A stretch of DNA of 64,000 nucleotides from assembly GCA_963812915.1 (NCBI GenBank), contig CAWEXB010000010.1, positions 124,001 through 188,000 on the forward strand, read 5' to 3'. The translations under genes were made by a program, and so were the position numbers. Of the stretch, positions 32,099 to 41,519 are shown in pieces. Every line of letters starts with the position of its first letter. The stretch's first letter is position 1. Below the pieces are notes generated by a model. The model made no database searches. It was not told the origin of the DNA and saw only the letters and a program-made list of their open reading frames with translations. The stretch comes from JACVRW01 sp963812915. GTDB lineage: Bacteria; Actinomycetota; Thermoleophilia; Solirubrobacterales; Thermoleophilaceae.

Positions 32099-33219
32099 TG
32101 GGCGTGAGCTTCGGCCTGAGCGACGAACAGGTCGCATTCGTCGAGGCGATCCGGGACTTCGCGACGCGCGAGAAGTTCGAGGTCCCGGAGGAGGACGGCC
32201 ACTCGGACGAGGTGGCCGGCCGGATGGGCGAGCTCGGCTGGTACGGCCTGCAGATCCCGGACGACTACGGCGGTTCCGGCGGCAGCTTCCTCGACGCGAC
32301 GCTCTTCCTCGAGGAAACCACCCGGGGACGCATACCGATCGGCGGCTACGGCGTGACGCTGATAGTGGTCGGGGCGCTCAACCGGTTCGGCTCCGAGGCG
32401 CAGAAGCGCGACCTGTTCGGCCGCGTCGTGCGGGGTGGCACGCTGGCGATCGCCATGTCCGAGCCCGACGCCGGCTCCGACGTGGCGAGCCTCAAGATGA
32501 GGGCACGACGCCAGAACGGAGATTGGGTGCTGGACGGGACCAAGATGTGGTGCTCGTACGCCCACAAGGCGAGCCACATCCTGATCGTCTGCCGCACCGG
32601 GCCCGGCGAGCGCCACGAGGACATGTCGATGATCCTGGTGCCGCGCCAGTCCGAGGGCATGACGATTACGCCCATCAAGACGCTCGGCGGTGAGGAGACG
32701 AACGAGCTTCACCTGGACGGCGTGCGCGTGCCCGGGGACGCGCTCCTCGGGGCGGAGGGAGGCGGCTGGACGCAGCTCATGGCCGGTCTCAACTACGAGC
32801 GCACGATCCTCGCCGCAACCTCCCTGGGCCTCGCGCAGCGAGCCTTCGACGACGCGCTTGCGTACGCCAAGGAGCGCAGGCAGTTCGGCAGGCCGATCGG
32901 CTCGTTTCAGGCGATCTCCCACAAGTTCGCCGAGCTGGCCACCGAGATCGCGCAGGTCCGGCTCCTCGTTCGCTGGGTCGCGTCGCTCACGGACGAGGAT
33001 CCGCGCCGGATGCTGCCGAGGGAGGCGTCGATGGCCAAGCTCGCCGCCACCGAGCTCGCCAAGCGCTGTGCGCTCGAGGGCGTGCAGATCATGGGCGGCT
33101 ACGGGTACGCGCTCGAGTACCCGATGGAGCGGAACCTGCGCACAGCCGTCGTGACCACCGTCTACGGCGGCACCTCGGAGATCCAGAAGAACATCATCGC
33201 CAAGACGCTGGGTCTCTAG
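32098..33219 (+). CDS. Acyl-CoA dehydrogenase
   Basis: A 373-residue acyl-CoA dehydrogenase. The motifs IAMSEPDAGSDVAS, VLDGTKMWCSYAHKAS, YAKERRQFGRPIGSFQAI and QIMGGYGYALEYPMERNLRTA are clear, and the C-terminus TVYGGTSEIQKNIIAKTLGL is canonical. Start GTG 32098 overlaps the stop of the preceding paralogue by one base; GTG 32104 is possible. The pair may form a heteromer or act in sequence on related acyl-CoAs, as inferred from the coupling. Confidence 0.92.
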   Translation: MGVSFGLSDEQVAFVEAIRDFATREKFEVPEEDGHSDEVAGRMGELGWYGLQIPDDYGGSGGSFLDATLFLEETTRGRIPIGGYGVTLIVVGALNRFGSEAQKRDLFGRVVRGGTLAIAMSEPDAGSDVASLKMRARRQNGDWVLDGTKMWCSYAHKASHILIVCRTGPGERHEDMSMILVPRQSEGMTITPIKTLGGEETNELHLDGVRVPGDALLGAEGGGWTQLMAGLNYERTILAATSLGLAQRAFDDALAYAKERRQFGRPIGSFQAISHKFAELATEIAQVRLLVRWVASLTDEDPRRMLPREASMAKLAATELAKRCALEGVQIMGGYGYALEYPMERNLRTAVVTTVYGGTSEIQKNIIAKTLGL

Positions 33220-33983
33220 GCCGTCAGCGAGTCGAGCTCGGCGCGCCAGTCGCGCTCGACGCTGGGCGTCTGGCGGCCGAACGCCTCGGCGATGAGCGCG
33301 CGCGGGCCGCCGTCGAGGGCGCTGGTGGCCAGCAGTGCGGCGGCCATCGGCCCCTCGACGCGCTCCAGCAGCGCGAAGACCGTCCCACCGAGGAGCATGG
33401 CGTCCCGGGCCGCCGGCGGAAACTCCGGCCGGCCGCCCTCCCGCAGTCTGCGGACGATCGCCGCCCGCAGGTGAGGGGTCTGGCCCGCAAGCCAGGTCGC
33501 GGCGCCCTCGCACAGCCATGCCCAGCGGACGTAGCGGCGGAAGCGCGCGATCGAGAACGGCGGCGGCAGGTCGGGGTTGTTCGCCCCGATCACGACGTGT
33601 GCGTACTCGTGCTGCGGCGCCAGCAGCAGCGCGGCGCGCGAGCCGGGGACGGCCGAAGCGCGCCGTTCGAGCGCCGAAGGGGCCAGGACATGGATCTCTC
33701 TCTCCGAGAACCAGCCGGCGAAGTAGCGCCGGCTCGCGGGTGCCGCGACAATACGGGCGAGGGGGAGCCAGGGATGGGCGAGCGTCAGCTCCGCCGACCG
33801 AGGGTGCAGCACTACCGCCACGTCGTTCGGCGCGCGCTCGAACAGCCGCCGAACACCGTCCCGAAAGCGCTCGAGCGCGTCGAGCACGCGGTTCGCCTCG
33901 TCGCTCTGGGACGAGTCGTGGCGCGCGGTGAAGGAAGGTGATTGCGACTCGACCCAGGGCACCTGCGCGTCGAACTCTCGCAC
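33216..33983 (-). CDS. Putative gluzincin-type metallopeptidase (peptidase MA-like)
   Basis: A 255-residue protein. The motif QHEYAHVVIG provides HExxH, and CEGAATWLAG about 35 residues later provides the downstream Glu, as in gluzincins. There is no clear signal peptide. The N-terminal segment (FERAPNDVAVVLHPRSAELTLAHPW) resembles the domain that precedes the catalytic helix in peptidase_MA proteins. It converges with the dehydrogenase gene with 4 bp overlap. The substrate is unknown. Confidence 0.6.
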   Translation of the reverse strand: MREFDAQVPWVESQSPSFTARHDSSQSDEANRVLDALERFRDGVRRLFERAPNDVAVVLHPRSAELTLAHPWLPLARIVAAPASRRYFAGWFSEREIHVLAPSALERRASAVPGSRAALLLAPQHEYAHVVIGANNPDLPPPFSIARFRRYVRWAWLCEGAATWLAGQTPHLRAAIVRRLREGGRPEFPPAARDAMLLGGTVFALLERVEGPMAAALLATSALDGGPRALIAEAFGRQTPSVERDWRAELDSLTA

Positions 33984-34035
33984 GCCTCGGACGCCACCGG
34001 GACCTCCAGCGCGCCAGCGCCCGTAGTGACTTCGG

Positions 34036-34665
34036 GTGAAGCGCGTGCGAAGCTCCGCAGCGAACGTGATCCGCGACAGGCCAGTGGCCGCGCTGCCCGC
34101 CGCGGGCGGGACGGGGCTCGCCGCCCGCTTCGCCGCCGGGTCGCGTCTTCGCGAGCGGCGCCTCGTCCGGGACGCTCAGCGGGGGTCCGCCGAGGCGTTC
34201 GAGGTGCTCTTCAGGCGCCACTGGGCGGGCGCTTACCGCGCGGCGTGGGTGGTGATGCGCGACGCGGCGGCCGCCGAGGACGTGGCCCAGGAGGCGTTCA
34301 TCGCGGCCGTCCGTGCGCTCGATCGCTTCGATCGCCGGCGGCCCTTCGCTCCCTGGCTGCACCGGATCGTCGTGAACAGGGCCATCGACGCGGCCCGCTC
34401 GCGGGCGCTCCGCCGCGAGGTCGATACGGCGGCGGCGGAGGACGCGGCGGCCGATCCCGCCCCCGAGCCGCTGTCGGACGAGCTGACCGCGGCGCTGGCG
34501 GACCTCGGTCCGGAGCACCGGGCGGTGGTCGCGCTGCGCTACCTGCTCGACTACACGCCGGGCGAGATCGCCGCCTTGCTGGATCTGCCGCGCGGAACGG
34601 TCAACTCGCGGCTGCGTCGCGCGCTCGACCGCCTGGCCACGATGCTGGGGGAGGAGGTCCGGTGA
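34036..34665 (+). CDS. ECF-type RNA polymerase sigma factor
   Basis: A 209-residue sigma-70 family protein. Region 2 reads AFEVLFRRHWAGAYRAAWVVM and AAAEDVAQEAFIAAVRALDRF. Region 4 reads LGPEHRAVVALRYLLDYTPGEIAALL with the recognition helix LPRGTVNSRLRRALDRL. A short extended N-terminus has no known role. The next gene starts within its stop (GTGA) and encodes a membrane protein likely to be its regulator. Confidence 0.9.
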   Translation: MKRVRSSAANVIRDRPVAALPAAGGTGLAARFAAGSRLRERRLVRDAQRGSAEAFEVLFRRHWAGAYRAAWVVMRDAAAAEDVAQEAFIAAVRALDRFDRRRPFAPWLHRIVVNRAIDAARSRALRREVDTAAAEDAAADPAPEPLSDELTAALADLGPEHRAVVALRYLLDYTPGEIAALLDLPRGTVNSRLRRALDRLATMLGEEVR

Positions 34666-35831
34666 GGGGCGATCCCGCCGTGCGCGAGGCCGAGCGCCGC
34701 CTTCGGCGGCTCCCGGACCGGCCCGCGCCGGGTGAGGCCGACGCCGCCGACCGCGCGTGGCGGGTCGTGGAGGCGGCGTACTCGGAGCGTCCCCCGCGCG
34801 CGGCGCGCCGGCGAGCGGGGTGGCGATTGGCGCTCGCCGCCGCGATCGTGGCGGTCGGGCTGGCCGGGGCGCTTACGCCGGCCGGCGCGAAGGTGGGGGA
34901 GTGGATCGGGGACCGCCTGTCGACCGACTCCGAGACCGGCGTGACGGCGTTCGCGGGGCTCCCCAAGGGCGGCGAGGTGCTCGCCGTCAGCGACGGCGGC
35001 GCATGGGTCGTCTACCCGGACGGCGCGCTGCAGCGGGTTGGGAGCTTTTCCGAGGCGGGCTGGTCGCCGCACGGCTGGCACCTGGTGGGCGTGCGGGGGC
35101 GGCGGCTCGAGGCGGTCACCCCGACCGGCACCGTCAAGTGGACGCGGGCGCGGCCTCGCGCGCCGCACCAACCGGCCTGGTCGCGCGGCGAGGGTTACCG
35201 CGTCGCCTACCTGGAGGAGGGCACGTTGCGGGTGGTCGCCGGCGACGGCACCGACGACCGGCTCGTGCGGCGCCGGGTGGCGCGGGTGACTCCCGCGTGG
35301 CGAACCGGTTACGTGCTCACCTACACGACGGCGGCCGGCAAGATCGAGACGTTGAACGTCGACAGCCGCCGCCGCGTGTGGGCCCGGCGAGTGCAGGACC
35401 GCCCGGCCGCGCTCGCCTGGACGAACGACGGCGAGCGGTTGGTCGCGCTCTCGACGAGCGGCCTGAGCGTCTACGACCGCCGCGGGCGGCGGATTCTCAG
35501 CAGGCGGCTGTCCGGCACGCGGGCGCTCGCGCTCCATCCGTCCGGACTGCGAGCCGCCGTCACCGTGGCCGGCCGTGGCGGCACACGCGTGCTGGCGCTA
35601 CCGCTTACGGCCGCCGGCCCGCCGCGTCCGCTCGTCACCGGGCTGGGACGCGTGGACGGCATCGCCTGGTCGCCGGACGGCCGGCGGCTGCTCGTGGCGT
35701 CGCGCGACACCGACCAGTGGCTGCTGGTCGGCCCGGGGCGGCGGGTGCGCCCGCTCTCGGGCGTCAGCGGCGAGCTGGGGGCGGGCGCCGGCTTCCCTCG
35801 CGTCGCCGGCTGGTGCTGCCAGGGCAGGTAG
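34662..35831 (+). CDS. Membrane-anchored beta-propeller protein, putative anti-sigma partner
   Basis: A 389-residue protein. About 55 cytoplasmic residues (VREAERRLRRLPDRPAPGEAD) precede one helix (RLALAAAIVAVGLAGALTPA). The outside part is a WD40/YVTN-like propeller: repeated WSPHG, WTNDGERLVAL, LHPSGLRAAV and WSPDGRRLLVA. No zinc-binding anti-sigma motif (HxxxCxxC) is evident. The coupling to the sigma gene (GTGA overlap) and topology suggest that the short inner domain holds the sigma factor while the propeller senses an external signal. This role is inferred. Confidence 0.7.
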   Translation: MRGDPAVREAERRLRRLPDRPAPGEADAADRAWRVVEAAYSERPPRAARRRAGWRLALAAAIVAVGLAGALTPAGAKVGEWIGDRLSTDSETGVTAFAGLPKGGEVLAVSDGGAWVVYPDGALQRVGSFSEAGWSPHGWHLVGVRGRRLEAVTPTGTVKWTRARPRAPHQPAWSRGEGYRVAYLEEGTLRVVAGDGTDDRLVRRRVARVTPAWRTGYVLTYTTAAGKIETLNVDSRRRVWARRVQDRPAALAWTNDGERLVALSTSGLSVYDRRGRRILSRRLSGTRALALHPSGLRAAVTVAGRGGTRVLALPLTAAGPPRPLVTGLGRVDGIAWSPDGRRLLVASRDTDQWLLVGPGRRVRPLSGVSGELGAGAGFPRVAGWCCQGR

Positions 35832-35880
35832 GCGGTCCGCCGCCGCGCTGATTTCGATTCAGCCGTCCAGCCGGCGCCCG

Positions 35881-36510
35881 CTACGCCAGAACCGGAACCG
35901 CGTCCGAGGCGATTGCCTCGATCTCCTCCGAGGCGCGCTCGAACTCGTCGTCCGACAGCACGGGCGTTCCCTCGAAGGGGAGGTCGCGGTAGAGCTCGAT
36001 CCAAGAGCGGCAGCCGTGGTACTCGGGCCGCACCTTCACGGTGACCGGCCGCGGAATGCGGTAGGTGCGCAGGACCATCACGTGCAAGGGATGACGGCGC
36101 TTCCAGTGCAGCCGCTTCTCCGCGTAGTCGGTGGTCCAGACGTAGTACGGGGAGAGCGCGTCGATCGCGCGCCGATCGGTGATCAGGTAGCTCGCCGCCA
36201 CCTCGGCCCAGGCGCGAACTCGCACGCGCTCGGGCTGCGGGATTCCGCCGTCCTGGATGAGCGCCTCGGCGGGCGGCTCGCCCTCCGGCCACACCCCCTC
36301 CTCGAGCGCGCGAGCGAGCTCGGGGTGGTGCGAGCGGCGAATCAGATCGTTCCGCTGGTGGTCGAAGGTGGGGTAGAGGAAGAACTGGTCGTGCTCGATC
36401 TCGAAATGTCTGTTCTCCTCACGGATTCCGCCCTTGCGAAGCGTCAGAAGCTGCTCGCCTTCGGCGAGCGCACGCACGGTCACAGCCCATTCCTTGAAAG
36501 CAACTGGCAT
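35881..36510 (-). CDS. DUF1802 family protein
   Basis: A 209-residue soluble protein. The opening AFKEWAVTVRALAEGEQLLTLRKGGI and EIEHDQFFLYPTFDHQR are typical of DUF1802, a family of unknown function found in bacteria and archaea. ATG 36510 is chosen with GGAGG 11 nt upstream; ATGs at 36537 and 36549 are in frame. It is monocistronic between the propeller gene and the hydantoinase operon. Confidence 0.82.
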   Translation of the reverse strand: MPVAFKEWAVTVRALAEGEQLLTLRKGGIREENRHFEIEHDQFFLYPTFDHQRNDLIRRSHHPELARALEEGVWPEGEPPAEALIQDGGIPQPERVRVRAWAEVAASYLITDRRAIDALSPYYVWTTDYAEKRLHWKRRHPLHVMVLRTYRIPRPVTVKVRPEYHGCRSWIELYRDLPFEGTPVLSDDEFERASEEIEAIASDAVPVLA

Positions 36511-36634
36511 AGACGAGGGAACCTCCATCGCCCGCATTCCGGAAGTCACGAAAACCGGGACGGAATACGGGCGGCAATTGTTGCGAAACGGGCCGCTTGT
36601 TTCAAGCGAAACTGCGTGCCGTTTGCAACGTAAG

Positions 36635-37504
36635 TCAGCCCGCCGCGGTGATGACTGCGGCGAAATCGTCCTCCCGGTGACCCTCCTCAGCGGCGCGGGC
36701 GTAGAGCGTCTCGGCGACCTTCCCGAGCCGCAGCTCCACTCCGAGCCGCTGTGCCTCCTCGAGGCAGTGGCGCACGTCCTTGAGCATGTGCTCGAGCTTG
36801 AACAGGGGCTCGAAGTTCTCCTCGAACATCGGTCGCCCCTTCAAGGTGAGCACGGTGCTGGCGCCGGCGCTGCCGCCGGCGACCTCGAGAAACCGCTCGG
36901 GGTCGATTCCGGCGCGCTCCACTACCCGAACGGCCTCCGCCAGCGCCGCCGCGTTCACCGCGCCCATGGTGTTCGTCAACAGCTTGGCGAGCTGACCGTG
37001 TCCGCTGGGACCCACGTGCACGATCCGCTCGCCCATCGCCTCGAACAGCGGCAGCGCGCGCTCGAAGGCGGCGGGTGCGCCGCCCGCCATGATCGTGAGC
37101 GTGCCGTCCTCGGCCCTGGGGCGCGAGCCCGAGACGGGCGCCTCGAGGAAGTCGATGCCGCTCTCGGCGAGACGCTCGCCGATCGCTTTGGCGGCGCTGG
37201 GGGCGATCGTGGACATGTCGATCACGAGCGCGCCGCTCCCGAGTGCACCCGCCGCGCCGCCGCCGAAGAGCGTGGACTCGACCTCGGGCGAGTCCGGCAC
37301 CATCGTGATCAGCGCGTCGGCGCCGGAGGCCGCCTCCGCGGGCGTGGACCCCGCGCGGGCGCCGTGCTCGGCGGCGAACCGCTCCGCCTTCCCCGCGGTG
37401 CGCGTCCACACCGACAGCTCGAAGCCGGCCCGCGCCAGGTTCGCCGCCATCGGCCCGCCCATGATGCCCAGCCCGCAGAACGCAACGCGCTCAACCTTTT
37501 CCAT
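36635..37504 (-). CDS. 3-hydroxyisobutyrate dehydrogenase-family NAD(P) enzyme
   Basis: A 289-residue beta-hydroxyacid dehydrogenase. VAFCGLGIMGGPMAANLARAG gives the Rossmann site. The conserved FLEAPVSGSRPRAEDGTLTIM and the catalytic lysine in GHGQLAKLLTNTMG are intact. Substrates in the family include 3-hydroxyisobutyrate, tartronate semialdehyde and 2-(hydroxymethyl)glutarate. The gene overlaps the 3' end of hyuB by 14 bp, so it belongs to the hydantoinase/oxoprolinase operon. Confidence 0.88.
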   Translation of the reverse strand: MEKVERVAFCGLGIMGGPMAANLARAGFELSVWTRTAGKAERFAAEHGARAGSTPAEAASGADALITMVPDSPEVESTLFGGGAAGALGSGALVIDMSTIAPSAAKAIGERLAESGIDFLEAPVSGSRPRAEDGTLTIMAGGAPAAFERALPLFEAMGERIVHVGPSGHGQLAKLLTNTMGAVNAAALAEAVRVVERAGIDPERFLEVAGGSAGASTVLTLKGRPMFEENFEPLFKLEHMLKDVRHCLEEAQRLGVELRLGKVAETLYARAAEEGHREDDFAAVITAAG

Positions 37505-38996
37505 GTCCTCCCCCTCCAGGGGTCTCGATTCGCAGCCGTTCGCCCGCCTTCAGAGTGCCGGACGCCTTGGCCGGCAGCTCCGCCACTCCGTTCAGAATGT
37601 TCCTACCAGGCGCCCCGGGCCCACCGCCGTCCGCGCCGGGCGGGGCGTGCCGGCGGCGCTCGGTGATCAGCGAATAGCGCATGTCGGCGAGCGCCTCGAG
37701 CTCGCGTGCCACGCCGTCGCCGCCGTGGTGGCGGCCGGCCCCACCCGAGCCGCGCCGGACGGCGTACTCCACCGCTCGCAGCGGGAACTCGAGCTCGAGC
37801 GCCTCGACCGGTGTGTTCAGGGTGTTCGACATCGCCACGTGCACGCCGCTCGGCCCGTCCGCGTCCGGGCACGCCCCCTGGCCGCCGCCGATCGTCTCGT
37901 AGTAGGTGAAGTCGTCGTTGCCGAGCGTGAGGTTGTTCATCGTGCCCTGACCGAGGGCGCGGCCGAAGGCGGACAGCACGAGGTCCGCCACCCGCGAGGA
38001 GGTCTCGACGTTACCGGCGGCCACCGCGGCCGGCGGGCGAGCGTTCAGGATCGAACCCTCGGGCGCGGTCACGGTGAGCGGTCGGTACGCGCCCTCGCAC
38101 GGCGGCACGTCCGGGTCGGTGAGCACGCGCAGCGCGAAGTAGCAGGCCGATAGCGTGACCGGCAGGGGGCAGTTGAGATTGCCGTCGTGCTGGGCCGCCG
38201 AGCCGGTGAAGTCGAGCTCGAGCTCCTCGCCGGCGACGGTGGCGCGTACGCGTAGCTCGAGATCGGGGGCCTCGCCGTCATCGAGGGCCGCGGCCTCCAG
38301 CACGTCGCGCGCCTCCCGCGAGCCGTCCACGAGCTCCGCGAGCCGCGCCCGAGTGCGCCGCTCCGCATAGTCGAGCGTCTCCCGCATCCCGGCGCGGACG
38401 GTGTCCAGCCCGAAGCGGTCGATCAGAGCCCCCACGCGCTCGGCCCCGGCGCGCCCCGCGGCGAGCTGCGCCCGCAGGTCCGCCTCGCGCTGGCGCGGGT
38501 TGCGCATCCGGCCCGCGAGCTCGCGGAGCACGGCCTGCGTGAGCCTTGTGGGCGCGATCACAACGCCCTCGTCGTCGAGCGTCCGCGAGTCGGCTGGCAT
38601 GCTGCCGGGCTCCTTTGCTCCGACGTCGGCGTGATGGGCGCGGCTGGCGGCGAAGCCGACGAGCTCGCGACCGTGGAACAGCGGTGAGATCACGGTGATG
38701 TCGGGCAGGTGGGTGCCGCCGCGGTAGGGATCGTTGAGGATCCAGGCCTCGCCGGGCTGGTGATCCTCGCCGAGCACCGCCGCCACCGCCGAGGGCATCG
38801 CGCCGAGGTGGACCGGGATGTGCTCTGCCTGCATCACCATCTGCCCAGCGGCGTCGAACAGGGCAGTCGAGGCGTCGCGACGCTCCTTGATGTTCGCCGA
38901 GTGCGCGGAGCGCACCAGCACCGCGCCCATCTCGTCACAGGCGGCGCGAAGCGCGCCGAGCATCACCTGGAGCGTGATCGGGTCGAGCCGGCTCAC
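37491..38996 (-). CDS. hyuB: Hydantoinase B/oxoprolinase subunit
   Basis: A 501-residue HyuB-family protein. SRLDPITLQVMLGALRAACDEMGAVL, HSANIKERRDASTAL, WILNDPYRGGTHLPDITVI and the C-terminal GGGGHG are diagnostic. HyuB pairs with HyuA in ATP-dependent hydantoinases, oxoprolinases and acetone carboxylases. The start overlaps the hyuA stop (ATGA). Which substrate is used here cannot be told; the downstream dehydrogenase suggests a catabolic path. Confidence 0.92.
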   Translation of the reverse strand: MSRLDPITLQVMLGALRAACDEMGAVLVRSAHSANIKERRDASTALFDAAGQMVMQAEHIPVHLGAMPSAVAAVLGEDHQPGEAWILNDPYRGGTHLPDITVISPLFHGRELVGFAASRAHHADVGAKEPGSMPADSRTLDDEGVVIAPTRLTQAVLRELAGRMRNPRQREADLRAQLAAGRAGAERVGALIDRFGLDTVRAGMRETLDYAERRTRARLAELVDGSREARDVLEAAALDDGEAPDLELRVRATVAGEELELDFTGSAAQHDGNLNCPLPVTLSACYFALRVLTDPDVPPCEGAYRPLTVTAPEGSILNARPPAAVAAGNVETSSRVADLVLSAFGRALGQGTMNNLTLGNDDFTYYETIGGGQGACPDADGPSGVHVAMSNTLNTPVEALELEFPLRAVEYAVRRGSGGAGRHHGGDGVARELEALADMRYSLITERRRHAPPGADGGGPGAPGRNILNGVAELPAKASGTLKAGERLRIETPGGGGHGKG

Positions 38997-40954
38997 GGCG
39001 ACCGCTCCAGGGCGACCGAATCGACGCTCGCCGTCGCGCGCCAGCCCGGCGGCACGACCAGCGTGGAGCCGGGCAGCTCGAAGATAGCCGGACCCTCGAT
39101 CTCCGCCTCGCCGGCCCCGAGCACTGCGGCGTCCAGCACGTCGTCGCCGAAGCGCGCCCGCCGCTCGCCGCGCTCCTCGGCCGCGGCGGGCTCGGCCGGG
39201 CGCAGCTCCTCGCCGGGCAGCGCCGCCGCTACTCGCACGGTGACGAGCTCGAGCTCGGCATCCGGATCCTCGTAGCCATAGCGATGTTCGTGGGCCGCGT
39301 CGAAGGCGCGCCGCAGCTCGTCCGGGTCCGGCCGAAGCTCGCCCGGTACGGACAGCTCGAAGGCCTGACCCGCGTAGCGGAGGTCGTAGCTGGCGCGCAG
39401 CTCGGCGTCGGGGTCGGAGAGCTCCTCCCGGCCGCGCCCGCCGAGGCGCCGGACGACCTCCGCGACGCTCTCGCGCGTAAGGTCGTCACCGGCGAGCAGC
39501 ACGCTCTCTACGAGGTCGCGCCGCCGCTCCGAGACGACGAGGCCGAGCGCCGACAGCACCCCGCTGGCGCTCGGCACCACCACGCGACGCATCCCGAGCT
39601 CGTCCGCGATCTGCGCGGCGTGGAGCGGCCCGGCGCCGCCGAACGGCACCAGGGCAAGGTCGCGCGGGTCGATGCCGCGCTCCACCGTCACCACGCGAAC
39701 CGCCTGCGCCATCTCGGCGCTGGCCACGCGCGCGACGCCGGCGGCGGTCTGCTCGAGCGGCAGTCCGAGCTCGTCGCCCAGGGCGCCGACCGCCCGCTCC
39801 GCCGCCCGTCGGTCGAGTCGCACCCCGCCGGCGAGCGGGGAATCGGCGTCGAGGTATCCGAGCAGGAGGTTCGCGTCGGTCACGGTGGGGCGCTCGCCGC
39901 CGCGGCCGTAACAGGCGGGGCCGGGGTCGGCGCCAGCCGAGCGCGGGCCCACGCGCAGCGCGCCGCCCGCGTCGCGCCAGGCGATCGATCCGCCGCCGGC
40001 GCCTACCGTGTGGACGTCGACCATCGGCAGGGCCAGCGCCCGACCGCCCACCTCGCGGCCCCCGCCCACCGCCGCCAGGCCGCCGAGAGCGACCGACACG
40101 TCGCAGGAGGTTCCGCCCATGTCGAGCCCCACCGCGTCGCCCGCGCCCGTCGCCACCGTCATCCGCGCCGCCCCGACCGCGCCTCCGGCGGGTCCGGACA
40201 GGACCGTCCAGGAGCCGTGACGGGCCGCGCTCGACGCCGCGGCGGTCCCGCCGCTCGAGAGCATCACCTCGGGTTCGGGCAGCCCGGCATCCTGCGCCCG
40301 CTCGCTGAGGCGCTCGAGGTATCCGCGCAAGAGCGGCGACAGCGCCGCGTCGACGACGGTCGTGGCGCAGCGCTCGTACTCGCGGAACACGCCGGCGGTC
40401 TCATGCGAGGTCGAGACGTGCACATCCGGCAACACCTCGGCCGCCAGCTCCGCGGCGCGGCGTTCGTGCTCGGGATGGAGGAAGCCCCACAGTAGGCAGA
40501 CGGCGATGGCCTCGACGTCCAGGCGGGGGAGCGCCCGTCGAAGAGCGGACTCGTCGAGCTCACGCAGCACGCCGTCGGGGCCGGTGCGCTCCGGAACCGC
40601 CACGCGCAGCTCCGCCGGCACGAGCGGAGGCGGATGACCCGCGCAGAGCCGGTACAGCTCCGGGCGGGCCTGGCGGCCGAGCTCCTCGAGGTCCGTGAAG
40701 CCCTCTGTGGCGAGCAGCGCCGTTCGCGCAACCCGCCCCTCCAGCAGCGCGTTGGTGCCCACGGTCATGCCGTGCACGAATCGCCGCACGTCGCGGGCGG
40801 CGGCGCCCGCGCGGTCGAGCGCCTCGGCCACGGCATCCATCACACCCTCGGACTGGTCGCCCGGCGTTGTGGGCGACTTGCCCGTGACGAGTCGGTCTCC
40901 GCTGAGCAGCGCGGCGTCCGTGAAGGTGCCGCCGACGTCGACGCCCAGGATCAC
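38993..40954 (-). CDS. hyuA: Hydantoinase A/oxoprolinase subunit
   Basis: A 653-residue actin-fold ATPase subunit. The phosphate loop ILGVDVGGTFTDAAL starts the protein; VDVHTVGAGGGSIAW, GPACYGRGGERPTVTDANLLLG and LVPFGGAGPLHA are signature segments. It starts with GTG; TAGCGT (40967-40962) lies 7 nt upstream with no Shine-Dalgarno. First gene of hyuA-hyuB-dehydrogenase. Confidence 0.93.
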   Translation of the reverse strand: MILGVDVGGTFTDAALLSGDRLVTGKSPTTPGDQSEGVMDAVAEALDRAGAAARDVRRFVHGMTVGTNALLEGRVARTALLATEGFTDLEELGRQARPELYRLCAGHPPPLVPAELRVAVPERTGPDGVLRELDESALRRALPRLDVEAIAVCLLWGFLHPEHERRAAELAAEVLPDVHVSTSHETAGVFREYERCATTVVDAALSPLLRGYLERLSERAQDAGLPEPEVMLSSGGTAAASSAARHGSWTVLSGPAGGAVGAARMTVATGAGDAVGLDMGGTSCDVSVALGGLAAVGGGREVGGRALALPMVDVHTVGAGGGSIAWRDAGGALRVGPRSAGADPGPACYGRGGERPTVTDANLLLGYLDADSPLAGGVRLDRRAAERAVGALGDELGLPLEQTAAGVARVASAEMAQAVRVVTVERGIDPRDLALVPFGGAGPLHAAQIADELGMRRVVVPSASGVLSALGLVVSERRRDLVESVLLAGDDLTRESVAEVVRRLGGRGREELSDPDAELRASYDLRYAGQAFELSVPGELRPDPDELRRAFDAAHEHRYGYEDPDAELELVTVRVAAALPGEELRPAEPAAAEERGERRARFGDDVLDAAVLGAGEAEIEGPAIFELPGSTLVVPPGWRATASVDSVALERSP

Positions 40955-40999
40955 CGGCGGGACGCTACGCGATTCGCGCAGCGCCCCGACCGGAGTGTT

Positions 41000-41419
41000 C
41001 TATGCGGCCACCTCGAACTCGTCGTCCAGGTGCTTGTGCGAGGGGCAGTACCTGGTCCCGGGCAGCGGAACCCTCTGGCATGCCGTGCCCTTGCGGGTGC
41101 TGGCATGACAGCTGACCGGGCTACCGTCAAAGGTCACTCCCTGACGGAGCTGGCTGTCGACGTACTCCGTGGCCAACGCCATGTGCTTCGCGCAGGTCCG
41201 GTACACCCGCATCTGCTCCCCGATCGGGAAGAAGCAGCGCACGTCGTTGAAGAGAGTGCGAACCGGGTGGGCGAAGTAGTGCCGGTCGAGGGCCAAGCGC
41301 TCTACCGACCGTTCGCACGCTCTCAGGAACCGCTGGCGCGTGAGTCCCACCGCTTCGCCCCTGCAGGGAACGACGTCGGACGCCAGCTCGCGATACATGG
41401 AGCGACTGAACTGGTACAT
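41000..41419 (-). CDS. Cys/His-rich small protein, unknown function
   Basis: A 139-residue protein I do not recognise at family level. The C-terminal CHASTRKGTACQRVPLPG and TRYCPSHKHL form a C-x8-C...C-x2-H zinc-knuckle-like element near residues 103-130; similar short motifs occur in DUF5763-like proteins. The N-terminal ~95 residues are helical and basic. AGGGAGG precedes the ATG by 6 nt, so unlike many neighbours this gene has a clear Shine-Dalgarno. An RNA or DNA-binding role is possible. Confidence 0.65.
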   Translation of the reverse strand: MYQFSRSMYRELASDVVPCRGEAVGLTRQRFLRACERSVERLALDRHYFAHPVRTLFNDVRCFFPIGEQMRVYRTCAKHMALATEYVDSQLRQGVTFDGSPVSCHASTRKGTACQRVPLPGTRYCPSHKHLDDEFEVAA

Positions 41420-41519
41420 CGGGCCTCCCTTAGCCCCGTTGCAGCGGCGTGCCGCCCAGCGGTTGAAGGAACCACTCCTATACCCACCCAGCGACCGAGC
41501 CGCGTTAAGGTTGCATTGA

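Noticed and set aside
31525..34518. A 997-residue open frame on the minus strand
   Set aside because: It is antisense to two acyl-CoA dehydrogenases and the sigma factor and has no family resemblance; a GC-rich shadow.
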